This document shows positions 26,601 to 34,484 of a DNA stretch of 64,000 nt, piece after piece. Numbering within the stretch: position 1 is the first letter of the stretch; each line of letters begins with the position of its first letter. Origin of the DNA: Smaragdicoccus niigatensis DSM 44881 = NBRC 103563 (lineage in GTDB: Bacteria; Actinomycetota; Actinomycetes; Mycobacteriales; Mycobacteriaceae); the NCBI RefSeq assembly GCF_000380645.1, contig NZ_AQXZ01000019.1, positions 434,001 through 498,000 of the forward strand, written 5' to 3'. Under the pieces are notes generated by a model. The model did not search any database. It saw only the letters and a list, made by a program, of their open reading frames with translations, and was not told where the DNA came from. A program made the translations under genes and the position numbers.

Positions 26601-28301
26601 CTCGCCGCCCTGTTCGAACTGAGTGATACCAAGGCTCTCGAGCGCCGAGCGGGTCGATTCGCTCTTCGTGACGATCGAGTGAACAAAAGCCTCGCCCTGC
26701 TGGGCTTTGTTCGACCGAATGAAGCATCGACCCCGAATCGGCCGCTCAAGCTTCCCGCTCTCGAGCAGCACGATTCGTGAATCGCGGACGTCCATTCGCG
26801 CCGCGTCCGAAACACCCGCCGTGTACTGAAGCATCGAGGCGATCTCCACAGCCGCAGCAGAGTTCTCAGGCTTCGCCACGGCGACGATACTCTGCAGCCA
26901 ATCGAGAACACGCCCGGTCTGTTGGCCGCTCCCTTGCATTAGTCGCTCGACCTTGGAGCGCCGCTCGTCGTTGTTCGTGCAGTCGGGATGCACCCACTTG
27001 TCACGGTTTCCAGTGTGACGCATCCACATTTCGGTGAATTCTGCGACCAGCTTGTTGGGTACCCGCTGAACCGATGCCGGAGACCTCAGGTCCCCGTCCA
27101 GATCTGGCAGACAACGCGCATCGCGCAAGGCCGCGAAGATCGGCTCGTTGATCACTCCGTCGGCCCAACTGCGAACTTCCTTGCCACGAGCCGGCAGGAC
27201 ATCGATATAGCGTGCAGGCCCGAGCTCACTCACCAAGTCCTTGCGGGCTTCGACAACCAACATCGGCAGGACATCGGCAAGCAGCTCACGATTGAATTCG
27301 CACGGAATCACATTTATTCGGTCGTCGGAGAGCTTCCAGGGTGCGTTCACACGACCGCTGAGAGTGAGGTCCGACTGAACCGGAAAGTATGCCGCCATTT
27401 GGCCGACCCGGTTGCCGGTCTTCGGAACGGCCCACGTGATCTCGACGGCATCGCGTCGCGCCGAGTGGCCAGCCGATTCTAGGGCGGCCGGGGACGGCTT
27501 GTGCGGCCGCGAGAAAACCAGCCATTCACGCTCGCCCTCGTCGGTCGTGAGGGCGATGCGATTACCGGACTTCTTCGAGGAGAACTTCCGTGTCTTTCCG
27601 ACCGTCTCGTCTCGCAACGCGAGTTCACGCACGTGCGGTGCAAAAAGGTTGAAGGACTCGTCGAACTCGGCGATCTCCTGCGAAAGCGCTGCCACAGCAT
27701 TTGGAAGCAGAGGAATCTTGACAATGGTGACCGCCCAGGCCGAAAGACTCGCGAGCACAGCGTCGGTGCGCATCTCGGTTTCGGCATCGAGCACCCACGC
27801 GAGCCGTAATGCGGGCACCTCCGATGCCGAGTAGGCACGTCCAAGCGCGGCACTGAGTTCGCTGACCGTCTCGTCGCGGGAGAATTCGAAGGACACCGAC
27901 TGACTGAAGATCTGCGGCTTGTCCGAAACGCCGCTGATCGACTTGAATCCGAGACCAAACCGTCCGATCTCACCGCCGACCTTGTTTGAAAGATGCGTGT
28001 ATAGCAAGGCTCGAACGCCGGTGTCGACGAACGGTTTTCCTTCGTTTGCGACGTATAGGCAATCTCCGGTCAGCACCACCTCCACGCGACCGGGTGCACC
28101 ACGTAGTGCATCGGCCGCGTTCTGCACGAGCTCCTGAGCCTGCTTGCGACCGTAACCGCCCTCGGCGATGCCGCGCTCCTTGCCGGCATCCTCTTCAACG
28201 CGGTTCGGGTCTTGCTTGTAGACCTCCAAGCACTTCGCCCGGAAGTCGTTTACCAACTTGACGAGGCTAGAATCCTGCCGACGCCAGGCCTGCCGAACCA
28301 C
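23628..28301 (-). CDS. Sacsin-type GHKL ATPase fused to SF2 helicase (1557 residues)
   Basis: The start is GTG 28301, four bases after GGAGGG; a longer frame to 28409 lacks support. The N-terminus has a GHKL/HSP90-like ATPase: N-box ELVQNAADAL near residues 57-66, a G1-like ANEGKPF near 85, and GRFGLGFKSI near 113-122. This is the pattern of sacsin repeat domains. About 1000 residues of middle region follow with no motif I know. The C-terminus is an SF2 helicase: LPTGAGKTRVA near 1175, IIDEAHGAYSP, LGLTATPM, then SQGFDAPMTRAVY and QMIGRGLRGPKNGG. It is the first gene of the DISARM-like operon. It may take the place of DrmE; that is an inference from position only. Confidence 0.87.
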   Translation of the reverse strand: MVRQAWRRQDSSLVKLVNDFRAKCLEVYKQDPNRVEEDAGKERGIAEGGYGRKQAQELVQNAADALRGAPGRVEVVLTGDCLYVANEGKPFVDTGVRALLYTHLSNKVGGEIGRFGLGFKSISGVSDKPQIFSQSVSFEFSRDETVSELSAALGRAYSASEVPALRLAWVLDAETEMRTDAVLASLSAWAVTIVKIPLLPNAVAALSQEIAEFDESFNLFAPHVRELALRDETVGKTRKFSSKKSGNRIALTTDEGEREWLVFSRPHKPSPAALESAGHSARRDAVEITWAVPKTGNRVGQMAAYFPVQSDLTLSGRVNAPWKLSDDRINVIPCEFNRELLADVLPMLVVEARKDLVSELGPARYIDVLPARGKEVRSWADGVINEPIFAALRDARCLPDLDGDLRSPASVQRVPNKLVAEFTEMWMRHTGNRDKWVHPDCTNNDERRSKVERLMQGSGQQTGRVLDWLQSIVAVAKPENSAAAVEIASMLQYTAGVSDAARMDVRDSRIVLLESGKLERPIRGRCFIRSNKAQQGEAFVHSIVTKSESTRSALESLGITQFEQGGEMLQLLTQLAHGEKVDWTELWTAMRGSGAAAVEEGFDKTLAGKAEMIVHVLRADGKWVLPTDLYLPGELRALKEDAHYLVDASFHGVDADILALLGVRTRPGRLRKGNRESWIGPYVKFVRAELGDYLKLGVQSRENLQIDGLGSVLNPLEFLPSLSATNRVALTLAVLKQIDEPRVSVRHPQVHKPIKAVSPEVWWLRQHGLLPTTQGAFPIQLTFVPSAAATYEGLLPTLVDVELSDELTARLGLRKTIDELGADEYPRLVDAHVQRKDRDMVALAYCWWCEASAEPPPAIRVLLGGEWRDVEPTQVAIAKDEEAQAEFDAFGIPSMLAYDPADVFNLRERWGCIDGSDLPFTFSYETSAELVCLVDAFDIFDEVELDDDPETIFVQKCLSISKVAAVPGRAELRTDAKFAREGNTILVTGESDFLLLKQILLGLGADSSDEQVRAFLSALDAKRNSKFMRELRQAPSDEARLLALAGENRLKSLIPQDALDYLRHSSARVPAGLDLAKLVVTTLGVRALERACKVDPHTLPVSPPSTWNGSFNTRKWAAEIGFSEEWAGQRAKQRNKPAEYIDGPTELAPLHDYQQAVSDRLRALLRGEGKHNRGIISLPTGAGKTRVAVESIIRAVADGDLDRDHEFRGPILWLADGEELCEQAIDAWSFLWRAAGRRDTQLVLSRFWANYDVEEETSGVQVVVANWQKVVRAVDSTEYAWLSESPLVIIDEAHGAYSPSYTKILEWLGRGTRQRDKPLLGLTATPMRGRRESDETASLLKRFDDNLLDSGVFGADIPQVRLQRDQVLARAELEILSGSDIQLSAAEMTEFKEKKWMPKAAERRLGRDEDRTRKLVNSILSKPADWPILVFAASVENAQTLATLLTLSGRSAASIDQDTSPDDRRLAIERFKSGDLKVLTNYAVLSQGFDAPMTRAVYITRPTSSEVRYLQMIGRGLRGPKNGGSDRVLIVNLMDNVMEFGDSIVFDLTEILDAEEK

Positions 28302-28523
28302 TGAGCCCTCCAGTCGGCTGCACCCGGCAGCAGGTCGAAAAATGTGTTGATTCAGTCTTACCAACGACCTCTGACAAATTCGATCGTGCTGAGTCACAAG
28401 ACGAATCAACCCGTCCCGAATGTATTTCGTTCGAATGACAGTCCCGTTGTGCCGGCGCAGGATCCACCGGCCACTCGTGGCAGTAGTTCGGGAGGCCCCA
28501 GACAGCGATTATGATTCGGCGAC
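28302..28523. promoter_or_regulatory. Divergent promoter region between DISARM-like operon and methyltransferase
   Basis: This 222-base gap holds the starts of two divergent transcripts. On the plus strand, TTCGGG (28487-28492) and TATGAT (28510-28515) are spaced by 17 bases. The -10 ends eight bases before the methyltransferase ATG, with no Shine-Dalgarno, which suggests a leaderless mRNA. Confidence 0.45.
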
Positions 28524-29597
28524 ATGACCTCGTCACCCACTCCAGTGCAGGCGGACGTCGTCGACTTGTTCGCCGGTCCGGGTGGCTTGGATGTCGCCGC
28601 ATCGTGGCTCGGGCTCGACGTGATCGGGGTTGAGATCGACCCGAACGCATGCGCAACTCGTGACACTGCCGGCCTCCGAACAGTGCAGGGAGATGTGCGA
28701 GCTTTTGGTGTCGAAGATTTCCCGACGGCCCGAATTCTCGCCGGTGGGCCACCGTGCCAGACGTTCACGATGGCTGGCACCGGGTCTGGCCGCAAGGCCC
28801 TCGACTCAGTGATCAGCCTCGTTGAGGACATGGCCGGCGGAGCCGACATCGGCAGCCGCACGGGCGAGTTCGACGACGAGCGCACAGGCTTGGTTCTCGA
28901 ACCGCTCCGGTGGGCCCTGGCGGCAATTGAAGCAGACCGACCTTTCGAGGCGATCGTGCTCGAGCAGGTGCCCGCGGTGCTCCCAGTCTGGCAAGCCATC
29001 GGTGCTGTGCTGCGCGACCGGGGATACGGAGTCGACCATCGAGTCCTTCATACCGAGCAGTTCGGCGTTCCACAAACCCGTCGCCGTGCTTTGCTTGTTG
29101 CCCGCTACCAGGACTCTGTCGAACTGCCGCTTCCCACTCATGAAGGATTCCGTCGCGGCGCAGCCCACCAGCATTCGCTCGGTTTGCGCGCCTGGGTGTC
29201 GATGGGGCAAGCGTTGCGACGAACCGATCCCTTCGTTGTCGTCTCGAACTACGGAAGCGGCGGCGACCCCAGGAATCGCGGCACACGCAGCTCATCCGAG
29301 CCAGCGGCAACCATCACCGGCAAGGTGACCAGGAACCGGATCGTCAATGCCGACGGAAGCGAGTCACGTCTGAGTCACAGCGAGGCTGGCGCATTACAGA
29401 CGTTCCCGTCGGACTTTCCCTGGTCGGGAAGCGACATATCGCAGCAGATCGGCAATGCTATCCCGCCGCGTTTGGCCCTACACGTCCTTGCCGCAGCTCT
29501 CAAGATCGAGATTGGTGAGAGTTTCGTCGACGAAATGGTTCGAGCTGACTGGCGTTCGTTTGCCGATCGCCCAGAACCCGTTTCGACTGTCGCCTGA
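28524..29597 (+). CDS. DNA cytosine-5 methyltransferase, DISARM-associated (DrmMII-like)
   Basis: The 357-residue enzyme has the standard m5C methyltransferase motifs: I DLFAGPGGLD (residues 13-22), IV GGPPCQTF with the catalytic Cys near residue 80, VI as EQVP instead of the usual ENVP, VIII QTRRRALLVAR, and X QIGNAIPPRLA. It transfers a methyl group from SAM to C5 of cytosine in a short target. It is transcribed away from the drmAB operon, and class 2 DISARM uses an m5C methyltransferase to mark host DNA, so that is the likely role. A vsr gene follows at 29636. The Asn-to-Gln change in motif VI keeps the essential Glu and is unlikely to abolish activity. Confidence 0.93.
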   Translation: MTSSPTPVQADVVDLFAGPGGLDVAASWLGLDVIGVEIDPNACATRDTAGLRTVQGDVRAFGVEDFPTARILAGGPPCQTFTMAGTGSGRKALDSVISLVEDMAGGADIGSRTGEFDDERTGLVLEPLRWALAAIEADRPFEAIVLEQVPAVLPVWQAIGAVLRDRGYGVDHRVLHTEQFGVPQTRRRALLVARYQDSVELPLPTHEGFRRGAAHQHSLGLRAWVSMGQALRRTDPFVVVSNYGSGGDPRNRGTRSSSEPAATITGKVTRNRIVNADGSESRLSHSEAGALQTFPSDFPWSGSDISQQIGNAIPPRLALHVLAAALKIEIGESFVDEMVRADWRSFADRPEPVSTVA

Positions 29598-29635
29598 GAG
29601 GATCTCCTTCTCACTCCGTCAGTAAACTTGGAGTT

Positions 29636-30094
29636 GTGCACACTTCGTGGGCATCCTCACCAGCTGCCCGTGCCACGATGCAGGCGAACCGCGGCCGCGA
29701 TACGAGGCCCGAGCTGACCCTTCGCCGAGCACTCCATCGACGTGGACTGCGGTTCTTCGTCAACCGGCGGCCAATAGGTGACTTCAGGCGAACTGCCGAT
29801 ATTGTCTTCCCGCGCAAACGCGTGGCGGTATTCGTCGATGGGTGCTTTTGGCACGGCTGCCCGGAGCACTATAGTCGCCCACGCGCGAACCAGGAATTCT
29901 GGGATCGAAAGGTCGCGGCGAACATCGCGCGCGACAAGGAGACGACCGCTCGACTCGGTTCGGAAGGCTGGACAGCGATCCGCATCTGGGAGCACGTCTC
30001 AGTCGGCGACGCAGTCGAAATCGTCACCGCGGCAGTGCGGACATCGAGTGGCAGCGGCCCGTCAGATTCCGTTGCTAGTGTCAAGCCAGAGTGA
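29636..30094 (+). CDS. vsr: Very short patch repair endonuclease Vsr
   Basis: This 152-residue protein has the Vsr signature: TRPELTLRRALHRRGLRFFV near residues 23-42, then TADIVFPRKRVAVFVDGCFW with the catalytic Asp, and the zinc-site pattern HGCPEH. W-D-R-K-V-A-A-N-I-x-R-D and the C-terminal IRIWEHV complete the fold. Vsr nicks next to T in T:G mismatches that arise when 5-methylcytosine deaminates, so it fits the m5C methyltransferase gene 38 bases upstream. The start at GTG 29636 is the longest choice; GTG/ATG alternatives a few codons later (such as ATG 29678) are possible. Confidence 0.93.
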   Translation: MHTSWASSPAARATMQANRGRDTRPELTLRRALHRRGLRFFVNRRPIGDFRRTADIVFPRKRVAVFVDGCFWHGCPEHYSRPRANQEFWDRKVAANIARDKETTARLGSEGWTAIRIWEHVSVGDAVEIVTAAVRTSSGSGPSDSVASVKPE

Positions 30095-30313
30095 GCGATA
30101 AGTCAGGTCTCGCCATGGCTCAGGGATCTCCGCCAACTGCAGGCGCATTGGACCAGAACGACCGATCCTTTCATACCGTTCGACGATGACAATGACGTCG
30201 ACGGATGGGTCGACATCGTACAAACGGGTCGTGGTCATGCCATCGACCCCCGACGGCGCGACGAGATCCGGCAGGTCGGGATCCGGGAAATCAAAGGTGT
30301 GTACAAGTACCAC
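30062..30313 (-). CDS. Short hypothetical protein or gene remnant
   Basis: A minus-strand frame of 83 residues from GTG 30313 overlaps the 3' end of vsr by 33 bases. Its sequence looks protein-like: VVLVHTFDFPDPDLPDLVAP at the start, SVDVIVIVERYERIG in the middle, and EPWRDLTYRSLWLD near the end. A stop lies ten codons upstream in frame. A different frame just upstream starts at ATG 30360 and reads MKTAENDPQRRVGIARW before diverging, so the gene may once have been longer and suffered a frameshift near 30310. There is no ribosome binding site at the GTG. Function unknown; it may be decayed. Confidence 0.35.
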   Translation of the reverse strand: MVLVHTFDFPDPDLPDLVAPSGVDGMTTTRLYDVDPSVDVIVIVERYERIGRSGPMRLQLAEIPEPWRDLTYRSLWLDTSNGI

Positions 30314-30919
30314 CGGGCGATTCCAACCCGTCGCTGCGGATCATTTTCCGCGGTCTTCATCGGGTCAGCGCACCGCCGAGAGGATGAAGTGGCTGCGCAT
30401 CGTGAATCGCGCAGACTGCGACGAGGACCTGCGGCTGACGATCAACGCCCCTGGCACCCTGTTCTGCTTCGTCGCCCCAGTGCTGCCGATCGGTTGCGCG
30501 CGCTGCCCGGTGAGCCGCAGGGATGACACTGCGAATTGGCGCGAGTTTGCAGGGCTAAATTGACAACCGCAGCGACAACGCAACAGGTCGGTCCGGCAGA
30601 GAGCGGAGCATGTCCGATCGCCCGCTATCCTGCCCAAAGCGTGCTGCGGTACGCCTCCGCCGGCGACGGCCCTGAGGCGACCACCGGAGTTCGTCTCGGC
30701 GCGCGCAGCGCACCGCTCGAATGATGGAAGCAAATTCGGCAGTCAGCTGGTCCTGTCGCTGTGCTCCGGCGGGTGATGCGCGACAGGTGTCCACCAGTTG
30801 ATGTGCGACACCGGCCGCGCTCGGCACACTGGGTCGGGACGTATCCGTGGGCGTCCCGGACTCTGGGACGCGGTCCGGGGCCCTGTTGGCGGGCATGGCG
30901 ATCACCGAGTCGCTGCCAG
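30314..30919. other. Region of decayed sequence between blocks B and C
   Basis: No gene can be supported. Open frames on both strands have inconsistent composition. An ATG at 30383 with a GAGAGG before it begins a 60-codon frame (MKWLRIVNRADCDEDLRLTI) that might be a small gene, but it has no recognisable features. The stretch leads into a transposase remnant. Confidence 0.35.
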
Positions 30920-31102
30920 GCCGGGGTTCATCGCGCGACGGTGTACTGCTGCCGTGTTGGTCGATATCTGACGGGCCAGATCGGCGGGCTGGTGGATCCG
31001 TCGCACAAACCGCTGTCGTGCCCGCACCAGGTCGACGATGTCGTGGAGATCGCGGTCGCGGAGATGCGACGAGCCCATCCGCGCTGGGGGTCAAGACGTA
31101 TC
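30920..31102 (+). mobile_element. IS481-family transposase remnant (N-terminal HTH part)
   Basis: About 61 codons read GVHRATVY, then RYLTGQIGGLVDPSHKPLSC, then PHQVDDVVEIAVAEMRRAHP and RWGSRRI. This matches the N-terminal helix-turn-helix and conserved PHQ/HPRWG-RRI region of IS481-like transposases. Sequence on both sides is frameshifted or unrelated, and the DDE catalytic domain is missing. No terminal inverted repeats could be assigned. It lies just upstream of the methyltransferase pair of block C. Confidence 0.75.
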
Positions 31103-31258
31103 CAGACGGTAGAGACGAGGCATCCCCACCGCATCCGGAGCTCCTCCGCAAGGCAACGACCCTTGCGGCCTGTCACCAACGGTCCGGCCGAGTACATTGA
31201 GTCACCAGACAGCTGCATAAAAGCCCGCACACCTCGCCGTCGCTCCGAACCACACGAT

Positions 31259-31292
31259 CGACGATCGTGTCCCGTCGACGATCGTGTCCCGT
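31259..31292. repeat. Two tandem 17-bp direct repeats upstream of the LlaJI-like operon
   Basis: CGACGATCGTGTCCCGT occurs at 31259-31275 and again at 31276-31292. Each unit contains the palindrome ACGATCGT. The pair lies about 70 bases upstream of the methyltransferase ATG at 31361, a plausible place for a control-protein operator, or it may be a slippage product next to the IS remnant. Confidence 0.6.
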
Positions 31293-31360
31293 CAAAGATG
31301 TCGGACCCCTCCTGTAAGAATTGGCAGGTGTCAGCCATCGGTTCACCCGCCGCAATCGCC

Positions 31361-32599
31361 ATGACAGATCAGCCCGAGTGGGAGAAGGTCGCCCAGATGG
31401 CGACCGAGTTGGCGACTGGTCGTGTCTTCGTACTGCCTGGTGGACGAGTTAAGGATCCGGCCGTCCAAATTGTCGACCTGTTTTGCGGGGCTGGTGGATT
31501 GTCAGCGGGCTTCGAGATGCTCGGCCGACGTACAGGACTATGCGCCGTCGTCGGGGCCGCGGACTTCGAATCCGAGTACCGCGATACCTTTGAAACGAAC
31601 CTTGGCGTTCGTCCGTCCGACGCAGACTTGGGCGAGATCGCCGCCGACCCCACGGCAATAGAGTCTTTTATAAACTCGCTCGAGCTCGACAGGGATAGGC
31701 CTCTAATTCTGGCTGGCGGTCCCCCGTGCCAAGGTTTCTCTGCACATCGCAAGCGTCACTGGTCATCGGAGGACGTACGTAACCAGCTCGTGCCGGCATT
31801 TGCTCGCATAGCTGTGGCCCTGAGTCCCGAAGTGGTCGTCATGGAGAACGTGCCAGAGCTCTTGTCCGGCAAGTACTGGGCGCACTTCGAGACGTTCCGT
31901 GACCAGTTGGAAGCTGCTGGCTATTCTGTATCAGCGCAGATCCACAACCTCGCCGGCTTTGGTGTCGCACAGGAGCGCTTTCGAGCGCTCGTCATCGCGT
32001 CGCGCCGACCGATCGGCGGCCCATCGCCCGTGCTGACTGGGTCCGAGTTTCGCACCGTCTGGCAGCAGATCGGCCACTTGCCAGCGATCGAGCCGGGAAG
32101 TGCGTGGCCACTCGATCCGATGCACCAGTGTTCGCGCCATCGCAAAAGCACCATCGACGTGATTCGACAGGTACCAATTGACGGCGGCAACCGACCAAAG
32201 GGCGTCGGGCCCGCCTGCCTCCAGAATGTAGACGGCTTCCGAGACGTCTACGGACGGTTGGCGTGGGACCGTCCGTCTGTCACGATCACAGGCTCGGCCC
32301 GCAACCCGGCAAGTGGGCGGTACGTGCACCCCGATCAGAACCGTGGCCTGTCACTCCGTGAAGCGGCCCTTATCCAGGGTTTCCCTGACAACTACCTGTT
32401 CACAGGCACGAACGGGTCTCGCTACCAACAGGTGGGTAACGCCGTTCCGGCCCGCTTTGCCGTCATTCTCGCTGCTCACCTAGTGCGTCATATTCTCGAG
32501 CCTGCGTATAACCCAATTGGCGCCGACAGACTGTCAACTCCCGCTCGTGACTCGTTCTCAAGTTCGCTCTGGGGTCTAAAGAGTGGTGCCGCAGGATGA
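31361..32599 (+). CDS. DNA cytosine-5 methyltransferase 1 of LlaJI-like restriction-modification system
   Basis: I use ATG 31361 (412 residues); the open frame runs upstream to 30761 only because it reads through the IS remnant, and ATG 31298 or GTG 31328 are other options. Motifs: I IVDLFCGAGGLSAGF, IV GGPPCQGFS with catalytic Cys, VI VMENVPELL, VIII AQERFRALVIAS, X QQVGNAVPARFA. The target-recognition region lies between motifs VIII and IX. Its stop overlaps the next methyltransferase start by four bases (ATGA). Two paired m5C methyltransferases are needed when the target is asymmetric, one for each strand, which is the LlaJI arrangement. The target sequence cannot be read from the protein. 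Confidence 0.92.
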   Translation: MTDQPEWEKVAQMATELATGRVFVLPGGRVKDPAVQIVDLFCGAGGLSAGFEMLGRRTGLCAVVGAADFESEYRDTFETNLGVRPSDADLGEIAADPTAIESFINSLELDRDRPLILAGGPPCQGFSAHRKRHWSSEDVRNQLVPAFARIAVALSPEVVVMENVPELLSGKYWAHFETFRDQLEAAGYSVSAQIHNLAGFGVAQERFRALVIASRRPIGGPSPVLTGSEFRTVWQQIGHLPAIEPGSAWPLDPMHQCSRHRKSTIDVIRQVPIDGGNRPKGVGPACLQNVDGFRDVYGRLAWDRPSVTITGSARNPASGRYVHPDQNRGLSLREAALIQGFPDNYLFTGTNGSRYQQVGNAVPARFAVILAAHLVRHILEPAYNPIGADRLSTPARDSFSSSLWGLKSGAAG

Positions 32600-33636
32600 C
32601 CAACTCCGCACTTACTGCGATCGACACGTTTGCTGGCGCCGGTGGCGTCTCCCTTGGACTAGCCTGGGCTGGCTTTGATGTCCGGGCTGCGTTCGACTTC
32701 AATGTGAAGGCCGTGGACACGTACCGACGCAATCTTGCGGGCCACATTATTGAGGCCTCGTCAGAAGAACTGTCCGCTCCCGATCTCCTTGGTCTAGCCG
32801 GCCTTGGTGCTGGAGAGGTGGACCTCCTGGCGGGCGGCCCACCCTGCCAAGGATTCTCGGTCCAGCGACGTGGCTCCGACGTGGACCCGCGCAATGCACT
32901 GATCGGTGATTACCTGCGACACATTCAGGGACTTCGTCCGCGGGCATTCATGATGGAAAACGTGCCAGCGCTCGCCGGCCGGCGCGGAGATGCGATCCTT
33001 GCCGAATTCACTTCGGGCGCGTCAGCCCTCGGCTACTCGGTGGCTATGCAGATTCTCGATGCCGCTGACTACGGGGTTCCGCAGCATCGCCGCCGCCTGT
33101 TTGTAGTCGGCCTTCTCGGCGCGCGCGCATTCGAGTTTCCAGCACCCACCCATAACTCACAGACATGGCTTACAGTTCGCGACGCGATTGGCGATCTCGC
33201 AGATCCTCGACTTTCCGGAGCCGTTTACCGCCTGGCCAACCATGATCCCGACAATGTTTCGGACATGAACCGGATCCGGATCTCGCACGTGCCTGAGGGC
33301 GGTGGGCGGGACGACATCCCCTGGGATCTCCGCTTGCCATGTCACCGAGTTCCTGTGGAAGTATCTGGGCATCGAGCGGTGTATGGCCGACTCTGGTGGG
33401 ACCGTCCAGCGAGTACCGTTACCACGAAGTGCAATAGCTTCACCCGCGGCCGTTTCGCTCATCCAGCACAAGACCGCAACATTTCGATGCGCGAAGCCGC
33501 GCGTCTGCAAGGCTTCCCGGACGAGTTCGTTTTCCAAGGTGGTCGCGTGGACGTGGCTCACCAAGTCGGCAACGCGGTTCCGCCGCTGTTGGCGATGACA
33601 GTTGGAGCTGCAATCGCAAAACAGTTGAACCAGTAA
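32596..33636 (+). CDS. DNA cytosine-5 methyltransferase 2 of LlaJI-like system
   Basis: This 346-residue m5C methyltransferase has motif I AIDTFAGAGGVSLGL, IV GGPPCQGFS, VI MMENVPAL, VIII VPQHRRRLFVVG, IX-region RPASTVTT and X HQVGNAVPPLLA. The start ATG overlaps the stop of the first methyltransferase. Sequence differs clearly from its neighbour, especially in the target-recognition region, so the two should have different strand or sequence specificity and are not a recent duplication. Together they would protect an asymmetric site from the downstream McrB/McrC-like restriction pair. Confidence 0.93.
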   Translation: MTNSALTAIDTFAGAGGVSLGLAWAGFDVRAAFDFNVKAVDTYRRNLAGHIIEASSEELSAPDLLGLAGLGAGEVDLLAGGPPCQGFSVQRRGSDVDPRNALIGDYLRHIQGLRPRAFMMENVPALAGRRGDAILAEFTSGASALGYSVAMQILDAADYGVPQHRRRLFVVGLLGARAFEFPAPTHNSQTWLTVRDAIGDLADPRLSGAVYRLANHDPDNVSDMNRIRISHVPEGGGRDDIPWDLRLPCHRVPVEVSGHRAVYGRLWWDRPASTVTTKCNSFTRGRFAHPAQDRNISMREAARLQGFPDEFVFQGGRVDVAHQVGNAVPPLLAMTVGAAIAKQLNQ

Positions 33637-33686
33637 CAGACTCAGTCCGAAGACAGCTGGAACTCGCCGACACTAATGTCTGTCGA

Positions 33687-34484
33687 GTGGTCGTCGATGT
33701 CGTGTGGGATATCAATCTGCGGGCAAACCTGCGCCTGTGGCCAGAACCACTGCCCAACGTGCGGTCCTTGGCTGCCGCAATCGGCTCGCCCTGGGACGAG
33801 ACGCAAATCGCTACCGAGTACTTCGGTGCTGAACCGGGTGAAGATCGTCGACGCGCCGTGCGCCAGACCTATGAGGCAATGGCCTATGAGGGACTCGTAC
33901 ACAGGACCTCTGAGGGGATCCTTGAGGCGACTCGGCTAGGTGACTTTGTTCTTAGGTTTCTTGGACTCACTGGCGACAGAACCTTCATCTGTGATGCGAA
34001 CCGTGCGATTGCTGCGGGACCAATGATCTACGGCCTGTCGATCATTACCGAGGTCCGAGTCATCTGGAGTCTGATGCGGATGCTCGACAATAGACTCTCC
34101 AACGAAGAGCTGAACCGGGCGATGGCCCGGATACATTCGACTGCAGACGTCACCGCGACTGCGGCCTCAATCCGGAGCACACGTGAGTCCGGGGATGTCG
34201 CAGATATCGGACCGCGCTTGTACGACGACGCCGGATACGGAACTGGCAACGAAAGCGATCAACGCAAGGCCATGAACCCGCACTTCCTGCTCGCGGGCGG
34301 TGGCGGTCTCTTCATCAGCGTCGATGCAGGCGAGCGGCGCCTCCACCCTTCGGTGCTTCGCCAGATCGACGGAGCGCTACGGAGCAGCCCCCGCCAGATC
34401 CACGCTGGCACGGAAAGCCAGATCATTCAAGCAATCGCGCGCGCATCCATGGCACCGCGCCATTACATGAAGGACGCATCGTGA
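33687..34484 (+). CDS. Unknown winged-helix-like protein within the LlaJI-like operon
   Basis: This 265-residue protein begins at GTG 33687 and ends in a four-base overlap (GTGA) with the AAA gene. I do not recognise a family. Residues about 25-90 look like a winged helix (SLAAAIG, TQIATEYFG, a charged helix with YEAMAYEGLVHR, then EATRLGDFVLRFLG). The middle is helical and the last third has a GGGGLFISVDAGE segment. The neighbouring McrB-like protein is short and has no obvious DNA-binding domain, so this protein may supply site recognition. Alternatively it is a control protein. Both are guesses from operon position. Confidence 0.6.
   Translation: MVVDVVWDINLRANLRLWPEPLPNVRSLAAAIGSPWDETQIATEYFGAEPGEDRRRAVRQTYEAMAYEGLVHRTSEGILEATRLGDFVLRFLGLTGDRTFICDANRAIAAGPMIYGLSIITEVRVIWSLMRMLDNRLSNEELNRAMARIHSTADVTATAASIRSTRESGDVADIGPRLYDDAGYGTGNESDQRKAMNPHFLLAGGGGLFISVDAGERRLHPSVLRQIDGALRSSPRQIHAGTESQIIQAIARASMAPRHYMKDAS

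Noticed and set aside
30761-31360. 200-codon N-terminal extension of the first LlaJI-like methyltransferase
   Set aside because: This part reads through an IS481 remnant and a tandem repeat. Methyltransferase homology begins after ATG 31361.
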